From: Nostoc sp. 106C
GTDB taxonomy: Bacteria > Cyanobacteriota > Cyanobacteriia > Cyanobacteriales > Nostocaceae
DNA: 64,000 nucleotides
Assembly (NCBI RefSeq): GCF_002154725.1
Contig: NZ_MTAW01000084.1
Span: forward strand, 30,133-94,132
Direction of reading: 5' to 3'
A program made the translations under genes and the position numbers. The notes below the pieces were generated by a model. The model ran no database searches. It saw nothing but the letters and a program-made list of their open reading frames with translations, and was not told the origin of the DNA. Positions within the stretch are counted from its first letter, which is position 1, and every line of letters starts with the position of its first letter. Shown one piece after another: positions 50,549-61,224 of this stretch.

Positions 50549-53500
50549 ATGAGTGCAAAAGTTGATGGAACTGTAAGGCTGGCTGGCTACCAAATTATGG
50601 AGCAACTTTATTCAGGTTCTCGCACCCAAGTATATCGGGCAGTTCGAGAACGCGATCGCCTAGCAGTTGTCATCAAGCTTTTAAAATGGCAGTACCCGAC
50701 CTTCAGCGAACTAGTACAATTCCGCAACCAATATGCGATCGCCAAAAACCTAGACATTCCTGGCATCATCAAGCCCTACAGTTTGGAACCTTATAACAAC
50801 GGCTATACTTTGGTAATGGAAGACTTTGGTGGTATTTCCCTACGCCAATTTACCCAAGGACGACCGCTGACTTTAGAAAAATTTCTTCCAATTGCGATTC
50901 AACTGGCAGATACCTTACACCAGTTACATCAACAGCGAGTTATTCATAAAGACATTAAACCTGCCAATATCCTGATTCATCCATATACAAACCACACCAA
51001 ACTAATTGACTTTTCCATCTCAACGCTTCTACCTAGAGAAATTCAGCAGATTCAAAGCCTGAACACCTTAGAGGGAACGTTAGCATATCTTTCCCCAGAA
51101 CAAACCGGACGCATGAACCGAGGTATTGACTACCGCAGTGATTTTTATTCACTGGGAGTCAGTTTCTTTGAGCTATTGACCGGACAACTCCCCTTTCAAT
51201 CTAACGATCCAGTAGAGTTAGTGCATTGTCACATTGCCAAGCAACCTCTCGCTGTTGACCATCTCAATCCAAATGTGCCATCAGTTTTGTCTGCTGTTGT
51301 CAGCAAACTCATGGCTAAGAACGCCGAAGACCGCTACCAAAGCGCTCTTGGACTCAAATACAATTTAGAGCAATGCCTGATTGAATATCAAAATTCCGGC
51401 AATATTGCCAGCTTCGACTTGGGGCAACGGGATATTACAGACCGCTTCCTCATTCCCGAAAAGCTCTATGGGCGGGAAACAGAAGTTGCAGCGTTGTTGG
51501 CAGCGTTTGAGCGTGTCAGTGAGGAGGGGCAATTTTCTGCACGTAGCGAACTTATCTTAGTTGCTGGCTTTTCCGGCATTGGCAAAACTGCTGTAGTCAA
51601 TGAAGTGCATAAACCGATTATCCGGCAGCGGGGCTACTTCATCAAAGGTAAATACGACCAGTTTCAACGGAATATTCCCTTGAGTGCTTTTGTGCAGGCG
51701 TTCCGGGAATTGATGGCGCAACTTTTGAGTGAAACTGATGTCCAATTGAAGCAATGGAAAAGCAAAATTTTGGCTGCTGTCAAAGAGAACGGCCAAGTGA
51801 TCGTTGAAGTGATTCCCGAACTCGAACGCATTATTGGCAAGCAGCCTGCGGTGGTGGAACTATCAGGAAGTGCAGCACAGAATCGCTTTAATCTTCTGTT
51901 CCAAAAGTTCATTCAGGTATTCACCACAAAAGAACATCCCCTAGTAATTTTCTTAGATGATTTGCAATGGGCAGATTCAGCTTCCCTGAATTTGATGAAA
52001 CTTTTGATGGGCGAAGCAGAAACGAACTACCTGCTGATGATTGGTGCTTACCGCGATAACGAAGTCTTCGTTACCCATCCGTTGATGCTGACATTGGAGG
52101 AGATTCACCAAGCGGCGATTGTCAGCACAATCACATTGGCTCCCCTAAGTCAAGCAGATGTGAATCATCTGATTGCTGACACGTTGAGTTGTCCGTCAGT
52201 GCGCGCGCTACTTTTGACTGAGTTAGTCTATCAAAAAACCCAGGGAAATCCCTTTTTTACAACTCAGTTTCTCAAGGCGCTTTATGAGGATGGGCTGATT
52301 ACCTTTGATTTTGATGCCGGATTTTGGCAATGTGATGCAGCACAAGTGCGATCGCTCTCCCTCACTGATGACGTAGTTGAATTCATGGCTATGCAACTAC
52401 AAAAGTTGCCAATTAAGACGCAGGAAATTTTAAAATTAGCAGCCTGTATTGGCAATCAATTCGATTTGGCAACCTTGGCGATCGTTCTTGAAAAATCGCA
52501 GATGGAAACCGCTCTCGACTTGTGGAAAGCACTGCAAGAAGGATTTGTGATTCCTACCAATGAGGTCTACAAGTTTTATCACCAGGACAATCAAGAAACA
52601 TCCAGCAATCAAGCGGAGGTTGTCCCATCTCTTACAGATGCTTCTCAATTATCAAGCTACCGATTTTTACACGATCGCGTTCAACAAGCTGCCTACTCCC
52701 TTATCCCGGAATCTCAAAGAAAATTGGCTCACCTCAAAATCGGCCAATTGCTGCTACAAAATACATCGCCTGAAGCTCTTGAAGCCAGAATTTTTGATAT
52801 TGTCAATCAGTTAAACGAGGGAATTGACATTATTACCCAACAATCAGAAAAAGATGAAATAGCTCAACTTAATCTGATTGCTGGCAGGAAAGCCAAAGCC
52901 TCTACTGCTTATAAAGCTGCGGTTAAATACTTTGCTTCTGGGATAGAATTGTTGCTAGAAAATAGCTGGCAAACTCATTACACACTCACCTTTGGATTAT
53001 ATCGAGAATGTGCAGAGTGCGAATATTTGACTGGTAATTTAAATCGAGCAGAAGAACTGTTTGATTTGGCGTTGTATTATGCTCAAGATAATTTTGATAT
53101 AGCAGAAATTTATGCTATTCAGATGTATCTGAAAATGACACAAGGCGAGAATATCCAAGCTGCTTGTGAAGCTGGACTTAAAGGCTTGAGCATCATGGGT
53201 ATGAAACTACCACTCACTGTTGCAGAACAGCAAGCTGCCATTCACACTGAACTCGAAGATTTAAATACTAAATTGGTAACAATTCGTGCAGCAGATTTAT
53301 TCGATCTACCTGAGATGACAGACCCGGTAAAAAAGGTTTGTATTAGTCTTTTAGCTGACCTTTGGGCTGCTACTTATATGGCAGGTCAGCAACACCTAGC
53401 TGTGCTGAGTCTTTTACTCATGATTCATTTATCGTTGAGATATGGCAATGCTGAAGCCTCCGGTTTTGCTTACTGTCTTTATGGAATGAATCTGGCAAAT

Positions 53501-56446
53501 CAAGGAGATTATCAAACAGCTTATGAGTTTGGAACATTAGGCATCAAACTCGATCGCCATTTTAATAGCACTAAGTTTATTTATAAGACTAATAATATCT
53601 TTGCTCATACAATTAATCCCTATAATCAGCATTTAAAAACCAATTTACCAGTGTCTCGACAATCGTTTCAAAGCAGTGGCGAAGCTGGAGATGTGGTGTT
53701 TGGTGTTTGGGCAGTTTCATTTCTAATTTGGGCGATGTTAATCAAGGGCGATCGCCTAGCGGATGTCTATGCCGAAACTGAAAAATATTTAAGCTATGTG
53801 CAGCAGGTAAATGATGTTAATATGCTGTATGCGTTTACCTTACAGCGACAGTTCCTTCTCAGCCTGCAAGACCTTGCGAAAAATACCGACTTATTAGGCG
53901 ATCGCCATGACCAGGAAATTCTATATATAGATGTTTGGCGAGAAAAGCAGAACTTTGCGCATGGAATTAACTGGTACTGCTTTCTCAAATTACAACTATC
54001 CTATTTTTATGGTCGCTATACAGATGCAGTTGCAGCAGCACAAGAAGCACAGAAAACACTGGCATCAAATGCGGGGTTTTTCCCAATTATTCAGTACCAT
54101 TTCTATTATCCGCTGAGTTTGGCAGCACTCTATACTACTGTTGCATCAGAGGATAAACAACAGTATTGGAGCGTTTTAGAACAGCATCAGCAAATTGTCA
54201 AACAATGGGCGGATAATTGCCCAGAAAATTTTCTGCATCGATATCTGTTGCTATCTGCTGAAATGGCAAAAATTTCTGGCAGGTACATGGAAGCTACAGA
54301 CTTGTACGATCGCGCTATTGCTGTAGCAAAAGCCAACGAATACCTCCAAGAAGAAAGCCTTGCTAACGAACTTGCTGCCAAATTTTACCTGGAATGGAGC
54401 AAACAGCGGATCGCTCAGGAGTATCTAATTCAAGCCTACTACGGCTATAGCCATTGGGGGGCTAAAGCCAAAGTCGCTGATTTGGAAACTCGCTACCCGC
54501 AACTGTTGCAACCCATCCTACAACAGCGACAACTCAACCTTAATCCTCTGGAAACTGTTGCTAATATTGGCTTCGCCCGGAGTTCATCTACTTACACTTC
54601 TAGCAGTAGCAGCACCAGTATTTCTGATGCACTCGATTTTACTTCTATCCTCAAGGCTGCTCAAGCCATCTCTAGTTCCATCGAATTCGATCAACTTATC
54701 GCCAGCCTTACTCGGATTATTTTAGAAAATTCTGGTGCCAAGAAATCTGTACTAATCTTGCCGCAAGAGGATACTTGGCAAGTACGAGTAATTACTTATG
54801 TTAGCCATGAAGCCCAAGGTGAAATCCGAACTATTCTTAATACACAATCATTAGAAACCTGTGAAGATATCCCCAGAGAACTTATCTATTACGTCAAAAA
54901 TACCCAAGCAACTGTAGCCATTGATAACTTGCAAACTAATATACCTGGGTTGCTTAGGGAATATATGCAAAAGTATCAACCTAAGAGCATATTATCTACA
55001 CCAATTCTCAACCAAGGACATTTAGTAGGGATTGTTTATCTCGAAAATCAACTGACTCAAGGAGTATTTACTAGTGATCGCCTACATATTCTCAACTTTC
55101 TCTGCACTCAAGCAGCGATTTCTCTAGAAAATGCTCAACTTTATAGCGATTTACAAGCAAATAAAGCTCTATTGCAAACGTTAGCTGACAATATCCCTGG
55201 CGTTATTTACAAACTCCACGTCAGTGCTGATGGCTCTAGTTGTATATCCTATATCAGTTCTGGCTGCTATCAACTTTACGGGCTAACCGCAGAAGAACTG
55301 ATGTCTGGAAAGCAAAGCTTACGAAATTTAGAGCATCCTGATGATATTCCAGGAATTGAAAAAGTGATATTGGAATCAGTGCAAAATCTAACTCTTTTTC
55401 AGCATGAATGGCGGATTATTACACCAACAGGTAAAGTGAAATGGGTTCAAGCTGCATCTCAACCAGAATTGCAAGCGGATGGTTCCCTTGTATGGAATGG
55501 AATAGTTCTAGATATCAGCGTGCGCAAACAAGTTGAGCAAGCGTTGCAAGAAAAATCACAAGAATTAGAACAAGCATGGCACAATTTGCAAAACGCTCAA
55601 TTACAAATTGTCCAAAGTGAAAAGATGTCAGCATTGGGCAATTTAGTTGCAGGTGTGGCGCATGAAATCAACAACCCCGTTGGTTTTATTGCGGGAAATT
55701 TGCAACCAGCTTTGGATTATGTCAAAGATACCTTTGGACTGCTTGATTTGTACCAGCAAGAATATCCCCATCCCAGCACAGCTATTCAAGAAGAGATTGA
55801 GGCGATCGACTTAGAGTATATCCGTGAGGATTTACCCAAACTAATTGACTCAATGAAACTGGGAGTACAACGCATTCGTGATGTCAGTACTAGCCTGAGA
55901 ATATTTTCTCGCGCAGATAGCGATCGCCCGCAATTTTTTAACTTGCACGAAGGACTCGAAAGCACCATTGTTATTCTCAAACATCGTTTGAAAGTTAATG
56001 AAACTCGCCCAGCTATTGAAGTAGTTAAACACTATGGCAATATCCCTTTAGTAGAATGCTTTCCTGGGCAAATAAATCAGGTATTTATGAATATCCTTGC
56101 TAATGCGATCGATGCCATAGATGAATCGTATCAAGGACGAGAGTGTAAAAATAGTCAGGAAATTCTTCACTGCATCACAATTACAACTGAAACAGCAGAT
56201 ACCCAGATAGTAATGCGGATCGCAGACAACGGTATTGGAATGTCGCCAGAAGTTAAAGAACGCATCTTCGATCGGTTGTTTACTACCAAAATGGCTGGTA
56301 AAGGAACAGGATTAGGATTGGCGATCGCTCATCAAATTGTTGTGGAAAAACATGGCGGTTTGCTGACTGTGAATTCTACACCTGATGAGGGAACTGAATT
56401 TATTATCACCTTACCGATTCAAGCACAGACTTCTGATAAAAACTGA
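50549..56446 (+). CDS. Giant hybrid Ser/Thr kinase - AAA ATPase - GAF - PAS - histidine kinase
   Basis: 1965 residues from the ATG at 50549; a GTG at 50444 is in frame. In order: a Pkn2-type kinase (catalytic IHKDIKPANIL and a DFS in place of DFG), then an AAA/ORC-like ATPase (Walker A GFSGIGKT, Walker B VIFLDDLQWADS). A long TPR-like helical region of about 900 residues follows, then GAF, PAS and a coiled coil. It ends in a HisKA/HATPase_c module with VAHEINNPVGFIAGN. This is the HstK-type layout known from Nostoc. No response regulator is adjacent. The next histidine kinase gene follows directly. Confidence 0.92.
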   Translation: MSAKVDGTVRLAGYQIMEQLYSGSRTQVYRAVRERDRLAVVIKLLKWQYPTFSELVQFRNQYAIAKNLDIPGIIKPYSLEPYNNGYTLVMEDFGGISLRQFTQGRPLTLEKFLPIAIQLADTLHQLHQQRVIHKDIKPANILIHPYTNHTKLIDFSISTLLPREIQQIQSLNTLEGTLAYLSPEQTGRMNRGIDYRSDFYSLGVSFFELLTGQLPFQSNDPVELVHCHIAKQPLAVDHLNPNVPSVLSAVVSKLMAKNAEDRYQSALGLKYNLEQCLIEYQNSGNIASFDLGQRDITDRFLIPEKLYGRETEVAALLAAFERVSEEGQFSARSELILVAGFSGIGKTAVVNEVHKPIIRQRGYFIKGKYDQFQRNIPLSAFVQAFRELMAQLLSETDVQLKQWKSKILAAVKENGQVIVEVIPELERIIGKQPAVVELSGSAAQNRFNLLFQKFIQVFTTKEHPLVIFLDDLQWADSASLNLMKLLMGEAETNYLLMIGAYRDNEVFVTHPLMLTLEEIHQAAIVSTITLAPLSQADVNHLIADTLSCPSVRALLLTELVYQKTQGNPFFTTQFLKALYEDGLITFDFDAGFWQCDAAQVRSLSLTDDVVEFMAMQLQKLPIKTQEILKLAACIGNQFDLATLAIVLEKSQMETALDLWKALQEGFVIPTNEVYKFYHQDNQETSSNQAEVVPSLTDASQLSSYRFLHDRVQQAAYSLIPESQRKLAHLKIGQLLLQNTSPEALEARIFDIVNQLNEGIDIITQQSEKDEIAQLNLIAGRKAKASTAYKAAVKYFASGIELLLENSWQTHYTLTFGLYRECAECEYLTGNLNRAEELFDLALYYAQDNFDIAEIYAIQMYLKMTQGENIQAACEAGLKGLSIMGMKLPLTVAEQQAAIHTELEDLNTKLVTIRAADLFDLPEMTDPVKKVCISLLADLWAATYMAGQQHLAVLSLLLMIHLSLRYGNAEASGFAYCLYGMNLANQGDYQTAYEFGTLGIKLDRHFNSTKFIYKTNNIFAHTINPYNQHLKTNLPVSRQSFQSSGEAGDVVFGVWAVSFLIWAMLIKGDRLADVYAETEKYLSYVQQVNDVNMLYAFTLQRQFLLSLQDLAKNTDLLGDRHDQEILYIDVWREKQNFAHGINWYCFLKLQLSYFYGRYTDAVAAAQEAQKTLASNAGFFPIIQYHFYYPLSLAALYTTVASEDKQQYWSVLEQHQQIVKQWADNCPENFLHRYLLLSAEMAKISGRYMEATDLYDRAIAVAKANEYLQEESLANELAAKFYLEWSKQRIAQEYLIQAYYGYSHWGAKAKVADLETRYPQLLQPILQQRQLNLNPLETVANIGFARSSSTYTSSSSSTSISDALDFTSILKAAQAISSSIEFDQLIASLTRIILENSGAKKSVLILPQEDTWQVRVITYVSHEAQGEIRTILNTQSLETCEDIPRELIYYVKNTQATVAIDNLQTNIPGLLREYMQKYQPKSILSTPILNQGHLVGIVYLENQLTQGVFTSDRLHILNFLCTQAAISLENAQLYSDLQANKALLQTLADNIPGVIYKLHVSADGSSCISYISSGCYQLYGLTAEELMSGKQSLRNLEHPDDIPGIEKVILESVQNLTLFQHEWRIITPTGKVKWVQAASQPELQADGSLVWNGIVLDISVRKQVEQALQEKSQELEQAWHNLQNAQLQIVQSEKMSALGNLVAGVAHEINNPVGFIAGNLQPALDYVKDTFGLLDLYQQEYPHPSTAIQEEIEAIDLEYIREDLPKLIDSMKLGVQRIRDVSTSLRIFSRADSDRPQFFNLHEGLESTIVILKHRLKVNETRPAIEVVKHYGNIPLVECFPGQINQVFMNILANAIDAIDESYQGRECKNSQEILHCITITTETADTQIVMRIADNGIGMSPEVKERIFDRLFTTKMAGKGTGLGLAIAHQIVVEKHGGLLTVNSTPDEGTEFIITLPIQAQTSDKN

Positions 56447-56462
56447 CATGGAGATAAATGTA

Positions 56463-58436
56463 ATGATACTGTCAGTTTGTAAAAGATTGCGTTATTTATT
56501 TCAGCTTGAGCAAAATGAAAATCACCTAAAAAAGCGATCGCAGAATTTAGCAACGCCGTTAATTTTAATTGGTACTACTTTTGCTATAGGTGTGATTGGC
56601 ATTGCTAGCTACTTAGTAGTTAGGGGTTTAATTCTTCAGCAACTTCAAGAAAAAGCACTGCTTCAGGTTCGTCAAGGAACCGATGAGATCGATCAATGGC
56701 TAGCAATTTGCTCTATTGAAATTCAAACTATTGCTAATACAGATGTTGCTCGTTCTTTAAATTGGTCACTTATTGAACCATATTTAAAAGCAGAAATTAA
56801 ACGCACTGGTGAATTTTCCAAGATAGCGGTATCGCTTCCCGATGGTACTTATTACAATACTGCGGTGGGAAAAACTGATGAGAATAACAAGGATCGGGAT
56901 TTTATTAAAAAAGCGATCGCTGGACAAACAAATATATCTGACCCCTTTATCAGTCGTACTACTGGAATTCCTTCGGTGGCCGTTGCTTCTCCAATTCGTC
57001 AAAGTTATGACGTTACTAGCCGTCCCATTGGAGTTATAAACGGTAGTTTGAAAGTAGATCGCATTACTCAGGTAGTAAATAGACTACACTACGGTAATGG
57101 TAGTTATGCATTTGCACTTAACTCATTGGGAGAAGCAATTGTTCATCCCAATCCAGCTTTGATGTCAACGGTAGAAAAACCAGCTACTAGCTTTCTAAAT
57201 TCAACCGATCCTGACTTAGCTGCGATCGCTCGTCGGATGGTGAAGCAACAGCGAGGAATTGAATTTATTTCCATTGACGGTACAAACAAATATGTTGCTC
57301 ATGTTCCTCTCAAACAAGTAAATTGGTCAGTAGCTCTGGTTATACCGCGTGAAAATATCGAATCTCAGATAGGAGCGCTCAACTTACTTGCTTCTATATT
57401 AGGTGGACTGCTTGGCGTTGCGACGATTGTAGCTTGGCGACAAATCCAACTATCTCAACGAGCGAAAATGCAAGTTGTGCTGCTGAGTCAACAACAAAAT
57501 ACGTTGCAACAGCAAGCGCAAGAATTGGAGCAAACTTTAAAAGAATTACAACAAACTCAAACTCAGTTAATTCAAACTGAAAAGATGTCCAGCTTAGGTC
57601 AGTTAGTAGCGGGGTTAGCTCACGAAATTAACAACCCCATCAGCTTTATTTATAGTAATATAACTCCTGCCCATGAATATACTCAAGATTTACTCAGATT
57701 ACTGCAACTTTACCAACATCACTATCCCAATCCAATACCAGAAATTGAAGATGAAGCAGAAGCGATTGAATTGAATTTCTTGATGGAAGATTTACCGAAG
57801 TTGCTGACTTCCATGAAAGTAGGTGCCGATAGAATTAAACAAATTGTCCTATCTCTACGAAATTTCTCGCGTTTAGATGAGGCAGATATGAAAGCAGTAA
57901 ATATCCATGAGGGTATCGACAGTACACTAATGATTCTTGAAAGTCGCCTCCGAACTACATCTGATTATTCCGCAATTGAGATTATTAAAGAATATGGTGA
58001 TCTGCCACTAGTAGAATGTTACGCCGGACAACTTAATCAAGTATTTCTAAATATTTTAACTAACGCAGTTGATGCCGTAGAAGATTTATTAGCCATGAGT
58101 CAGACCCTACGGGAAGCTGAAGCAGGTAGGTCTACATTATTGGCTAATAATAAAGGAGAAATTCGCATTCAAACTGAACTTACTGCTGACAAGCAAGTAA
58201 TTATTCGTATTCTCGATAATGGAGTTGGTATTCCAGAAAGCGTACAAAAGCAATTATTTGATCCATTTTTTACTACTAAACCTATAGGTAAAGGTACAGG
58301 TTTAGGTCTATCTATCAGTTATCAAATTATTACTGAAAAACATCAGGGTAAATTGCATTGTAATTCTTCTTTGGGAAAAGGTACAGAATTTGTGATCGCA
58401 ATTCCCCTAAGCCAGCAAAGTCAGCTTGCTGCTTAA
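56463..58436 (+). CDS. Cache-domain membrane sensor histidine kinase
   Basis: 657 residues from the ATG at 56463, which has GGAG 9 bases upstream; an ATG at 56448 is also possible. A first membrane helix (about 35-57) is followed by a periplasmic double-Cache domain ([37 protein letters not shown]). A second helix leads to a coiled coil and a kinase core with [18 protein letters not shown] and [14 protein letters not shown]. The kinase core is clearly paralogous to that of the preceding giant gene, which ends within 20 bases, so they are one operon. Confidence 0.92.
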   Translation: MILSVCKRLRYLFQLEQNENHLKKRSQNLATPLILIGTTFAIGVIGIASYLVVRGLILQQLQEKALLQVRQGTDEIDQWLAICSIEIQTIANTDVARSLNWSLIEPYLKAEIKRTGEFSKIAVSLPDGTYYNTAVGKTDENNKDRDFIKKAIAGQTNISDPFISRTTGIPSVAVASPIRQSYDVTSRPIGVINGSLKVDRITQVVNRLHYGNGSYAFALNSLGEAIVHPNPALMSTVEKPATSFLNSTDPDLAAIARRMVKQQRGIEFISIDGTNKYVAHVPLKQVNWSVALVIPRENIESQIGALNLLASILGGLLGVATIVAWRQIQLSQRAKMQVVLLSQQQNTLQQQAQELEQTLKELQQTQTQLIQTEKMSSLGQLVAGLAHEINNPISFIYSNITPAHEYTQDLLRLLQLYQHHYPNPIPEIEDEAEAIELNFLMEDLPKLLTSMKVGADRIKQIVLSLRNFSRLDEADMKAVNIHEGIDSTLMILESRLRTTSDYSAIEIIKEYGDLPLVECYAGQLNQVFLNILTNAVDAVEDLLAMSQTLREAEAGRSTLLANNKGEIRIQTELTADKQVIIRILDNGVGIPESVQKQLFDPFFTTKPIGKGTGLGLSISYQIITEKHQGKLHCNSSLGKGTEFVIAIPLSQQSQLAA

Positions 58437-58474
58437 TTAGCTAATTTCAAATATAAGGCTGAAAAAGCTTGAAT

Positions 58475-58502
58475 GTAGAGACGTTATATGTAACGTCTCT
58501 AC
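58475..58502. repeat. Perfect palindrome GTAGAGACGTTA / TAACGTCTCTAC
   Basis: 12-bp arms with a 4-base centre, 39 bases after the kinase stop. This is a widespread cyanobacterial dispersed hairpin and could terminate the operon. Confidence 0.7.
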
Positions 58503-58550
58503 AGCCGATCCATGTGTCGTCAGGATGTTTGGAATCGGTATAACTATTCT

Positions 58551-59000
58551 CTATTTGCTAAAAGTGTCCTTGATGTTATCAACAGTGCGTTCAATAACAT
58601 TCTTGGTGTTATCTACTGCTTTTTCAGTCCGAGCTGCATCTTCTTCTGCTCTTTTGTGAATTGTAGCGGTATCTCTCTTGGCTTTGCGCTCAACAAAACT
58701 ACCATCGTTATCTGTTGATTGCTCAACTCGCTTGGCATTATCTCTGGCAGTTTGCTCAACTTTATCTGCTGTATCGCGGATGAAATTCTTGGCGCGTCCA
58801 GCATCTTCACTAGCTTTCCCTTTAACCTGAGAACCAGCGTCTGCTGATGCGATTAAAGTTGCAGATGGAGCAGCCATTGCTGAGGTATTTGCAAAAAACG
58901 CACCCTGCCAAACGAAGGCGATCGCTGATACACAAAACAGAGCTGTAGCCATCCAGCGTCCTACAGTCGAAAACCGTTTCGTTACATAATTTAGTTTCAT
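58551..59000 (-). CDS. Secreted LEA-like/helical stress protein
   Basis: 149 residues from the ATG at 59000. The signal peptide ends near SAMA (about residue 43). The mature part is a long amphipathic, charged helix with repeating A/K/D/E pattern (GKASEDAGRAKNFIRDTADK, VEQTARDNAKRVEQSTDN), like late-embryogenesis or apolipoprotein-type proteins. No catalytic motifs. A protective role is a guess. Confidence 0.75.
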   Translation of the reverse strand: MKLNYVTKRFSTVGRWMATALFCVSAIAFVWQGAFFANTSAMAAPSATLIASADAGSQVKGKASEDAGRAKNFIRDTADKVEQTARDNAKRVEQSTDNDGSFVERKAKRDTATIHKRAEEDAARTEKAVDNTKNVIERTVDNIKDTFSK

Positions 59001-59284
59001 AGAATACAATCTTCTTGCGATTTAGTATTCTATTTTTACTTCATCAGGCTCATCAGTCATATCGATCCCAAGGCAGAGGTTCTTGCGTCATAAGTGGTTA
59101 AATCAATTCGCTCTTTCTGTAGATTAAATCAACGAACAAAATAGTTTAATATTTCTACCAATAGATAGATCAATGAATATTCCCATCTTTTTCTCTAGGC
59201 GGTTAGTAGTGCCTTAGCCTAGGGGATAGCACTTGGCAATATTTCTATTTCACCAAGCTGAAATCCGCTATAAGTTTAATTCTT

Positions 59285-59434
59285 AGGACTTACGCAAAAG
59301 TCACGGAATTCCGTCATTACGAGCGTTCGACGAAGTCGTTCCCAAACAGTAGCGACGTAATCGCCTGAAATTCTGGGATTGCTTCCCTACACTACGTTCC
59401 GGTCGCAATGACAAATTTTGCTTGCGTAAGTCCT
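59285..59434. mobile_element. 150-bp MITE with AGGACTTACGCAA ends
   Basis: Perfect 13-bp terminal inverted repeats, AGGACTTACGCAA (59285-59297) and TTGCGTAAGTCCT (59422-59434). ATTCTT occurs directly before (59279-59284) and one base after (59436-59441), a likely target duplication. There is no transposase. The inside carries a CGTCATTACGAGCG-type segment related to repeats at 26240 and 50410. The rest of 59010-59284 has no gene. Confidence 0.8.
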
Positions 59435-59449
59435 GATTCTTTGTCTTCA

Positions 59450-60250
59450 TCAACTGTTCCATTCCACATCAGCTGCAATGCCAAAATGGTCTGATGGATA
59501 AATATTGAGATTTTCAGGTGCAGGTTCAGTCAGAATCAGTTGACAGTTACGCACAGTCAAAAGATTGTTGATAAATATGTAATCAAGAGTGCCGCGCCAA
59601 GGTTTAAATGTGCGGTTAGTGTATAAGTTAATTAACCACAGTCCAAATGTGCGCCATAAGCTGTTGTTTGCCTTGAGCAAGGGTGTAGGGCAGGTATATT
59701 CTGGTTCATAGCCATGATAGGCAGCGTAGGCTGAGATAAATTGCTCCTGCATAAATCGAATTTCTGGAGTTTCTGGTGTAGCGTTAAAATCTCCCACTGC
59801 GACTACAGGTATTTGTGGCGGTAGCTTACCCAGCCAGTTGGCTAACAGCTGTATCTGCTTCATCCGCGCAGAACTAGATCCAGGTTGCCAATAATAATGT
59901 CCGTTACAAAATATTAATGCGCGATCGCCTATTTGTACCTGTACGTATTGAGCAAGCCGTCCTTGACTTTGCAAATCGAGTTGAGCCTGCTCAATGAAGG
60001 GATAGCGACTGAGAATTGCAATTCCGTACTCAATACCAATTTTATAAGCTCGCTCTTGATAAGGCACTAGATAAACATAAGGCATCTCTAGCTGTTCGGC
60101 TAGCCAAAAACCTGTATTTTCTTGAATATTAACTTCTTGTAATCCTATTAAATCTGCCTGAACTGTCTTAAGACCTTCTACTAATAGTTGCCGTCGTCTT
60201 TCCCATACATCCATTTCAAATAAAATGTTGATAGTGACGACTTTGACCAC
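59450..60250 (-). CDS. Endonuclease/exonuclease/phosphatase (EEP) family protein
   Basis: 266 residues. Catalytic blocks: TINILFEM, LIGLQEVNIQ (metal Glu), FCNGHYYWQPGS, AVGDFNATPETPEI, TLDYIFIN and PSDHFGIAADV (final Asp-His). The family includes DNase I-like nucleases and sphingomyelinase/inositol phosphatases. The absence of a signal peptide favours a cytoplasmic enzyme. The substrate is not readable. Confidence 0.87.
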   Translation of the reverse strand: MVKVVTINILFEMDVWERRRQLLVEGLKTVQADLIGLQEVNIQENTGFWLAEQLEMPYVYLVPYQERAYKIGIEYGIAILSRYPFIEQAQLDLQSQGRLAQYVQVQIGDRALIFCNGHYYWQPGSSSARMKQIQLLANWLGKLPPQIPVVAVGDFNATPETPEIRFMQEQFISAYAAYHGYEPEYTCPTPLLKANNSLWRTFGLWLINLYTNRTFKPWRGTLDYIFINNLLTVRNCQLILTEPAPENLNIYPSDHFGIAADVEWNS

Positions 60251-60274
60251 TTTGTATAGGACTCCTGTTTGATT

Positions 60275-60382
60275 TATAGCAATCCGATTTAATTACTGAA
60301 ATTATTTATATAGAGAGGGAACAGGGAAGAAAGAATAAAACTGTACTGAGTTTTTTTCAAAAATCAACTATAAGTCCTATAT
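60275..60382. repeat. ~110-bp dispersed repeat, inverted copy of 27613-27727
   Basis: Its reverse complement shares several exact blocks with 27613-27727 (see there), and the ends TATAGCAATCCGA and TCCTATA are related. It lies upstream of the EEP gene. Confidence 0.7.
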
Positions 60383-60488
60383 TAACTTGCTCTAGACGCA
60401 GGCAATAAGCAATCATGATTTAAGATTGCCAGATGAGTCCTAGCAAGGTAGATTTTTCTAATCGATATTTGCCAGGAAACTGCCTATA

Positions 60489-60929
60489 TCAAAATTGTGT
60501 CACAGTCACACTAATACCAGAATCAAGTTTAGGGACTTTTAAATACTCAATTGGTTCGCTGCTTCTAGGAGGAGGAGTTTGATTATTATTTAGCTCCTGA
60601 CATTTCTCAAAAGCCGCCGCTGGATTCTCCAAGAAATCCAAAGGATTCATTTTTTGACATCCTTGCTCCTGCACTACTGTAATTCTGTTGTTATTTGGGA
60701 TAAGATTATTAGTTGGTTGGATGATAACATTTTTCCACTTGCTATCAATTGTTGCACCTTCTGTTAGTAAATTAGCAGCCTGATTGGGTTCATCTGTTGT
60801 AGGTACTATAACAGCAGGCTGATTGGGTTTTATCCTTGTGGGAAATAAATTTTCTTGTTGAGCATAGGCACTCGTAGTTCCGGCGATCGCACTAATGATA
60901 ACTAAGAAGAATAGGAGTGAGTATTTCAT
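60489..60929 (-). CDS. Secreted hypothetical protein
   Basis: 146 residues from the ATG at 60929. A signal peptide (LLFFLVIISAIAGTTSAYA) ends near residue 21. The mature part is Asn/Pro-rich with an INDEL-prone look (LIPNNNRITVVQEQG, CQKMNPLDFLENPAAAFEKC). The two cysteines could form a disulfide. I do not recognise a family. Confidence 0.65.
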   Translation of the reverse strand: MKYSLLFFLVIISAIAGTTSAYAQQENLFPTRIKPNQPAVIVPTTDEPNQAANLLTEGATIDSKWKNVIIQPTNNLIPNNNRITVVQEQGCQKMNPLDFLENPAAAFEKCQELNNNQTPPPRSSEPIEYLKVPKLDSGISVTVTQF

Positions 60930-60978
60930 ACTTAATTTTCTCAAAAATTAATGTAAGTGTAGGGTGGGCAATGCTCAC

Positions 60979-61188
60979 CTAGATATATTTTAAAAATAAA
61001 ATAAGAATACTATAGTTATAGCAAACATAACTGTGTGAATAGGATAAGATTTTCTCTTGAGCTACATCATTTGTGAATAATATTCCTTTTGTCACATATT
61101 GTAAAAAATCAGTACAATTACTAACTTCACATTCCGCTACAACACCACCATTTTTTTCCGTAATCGCGTAACCTGAAACAGTATTCAT
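60979..61188 (-). CDS. Possible small hypothetical protein
   Basis: 69 residues. The first 45 (SGYAITEKNGGVVAECEVSN, CTDFLQYVTKGI) look protein-like; the hydrophobic tail looks like read-through into AT-rich DNA. There is a weak GAGAA upstream. It could be a remnant. Confidence 0.3.
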   Translation of the reverse strand: MNTVSGYAITEKNGGVVAECEVSNCTDFLQYVTKGILFTNDVAQEKILSYSHSYVCYNYSILILFLKYI

Positions 61189-61224
61189 TAATTATTCTCA
61201 TTTTTTAAAGATATACATAGTTGA

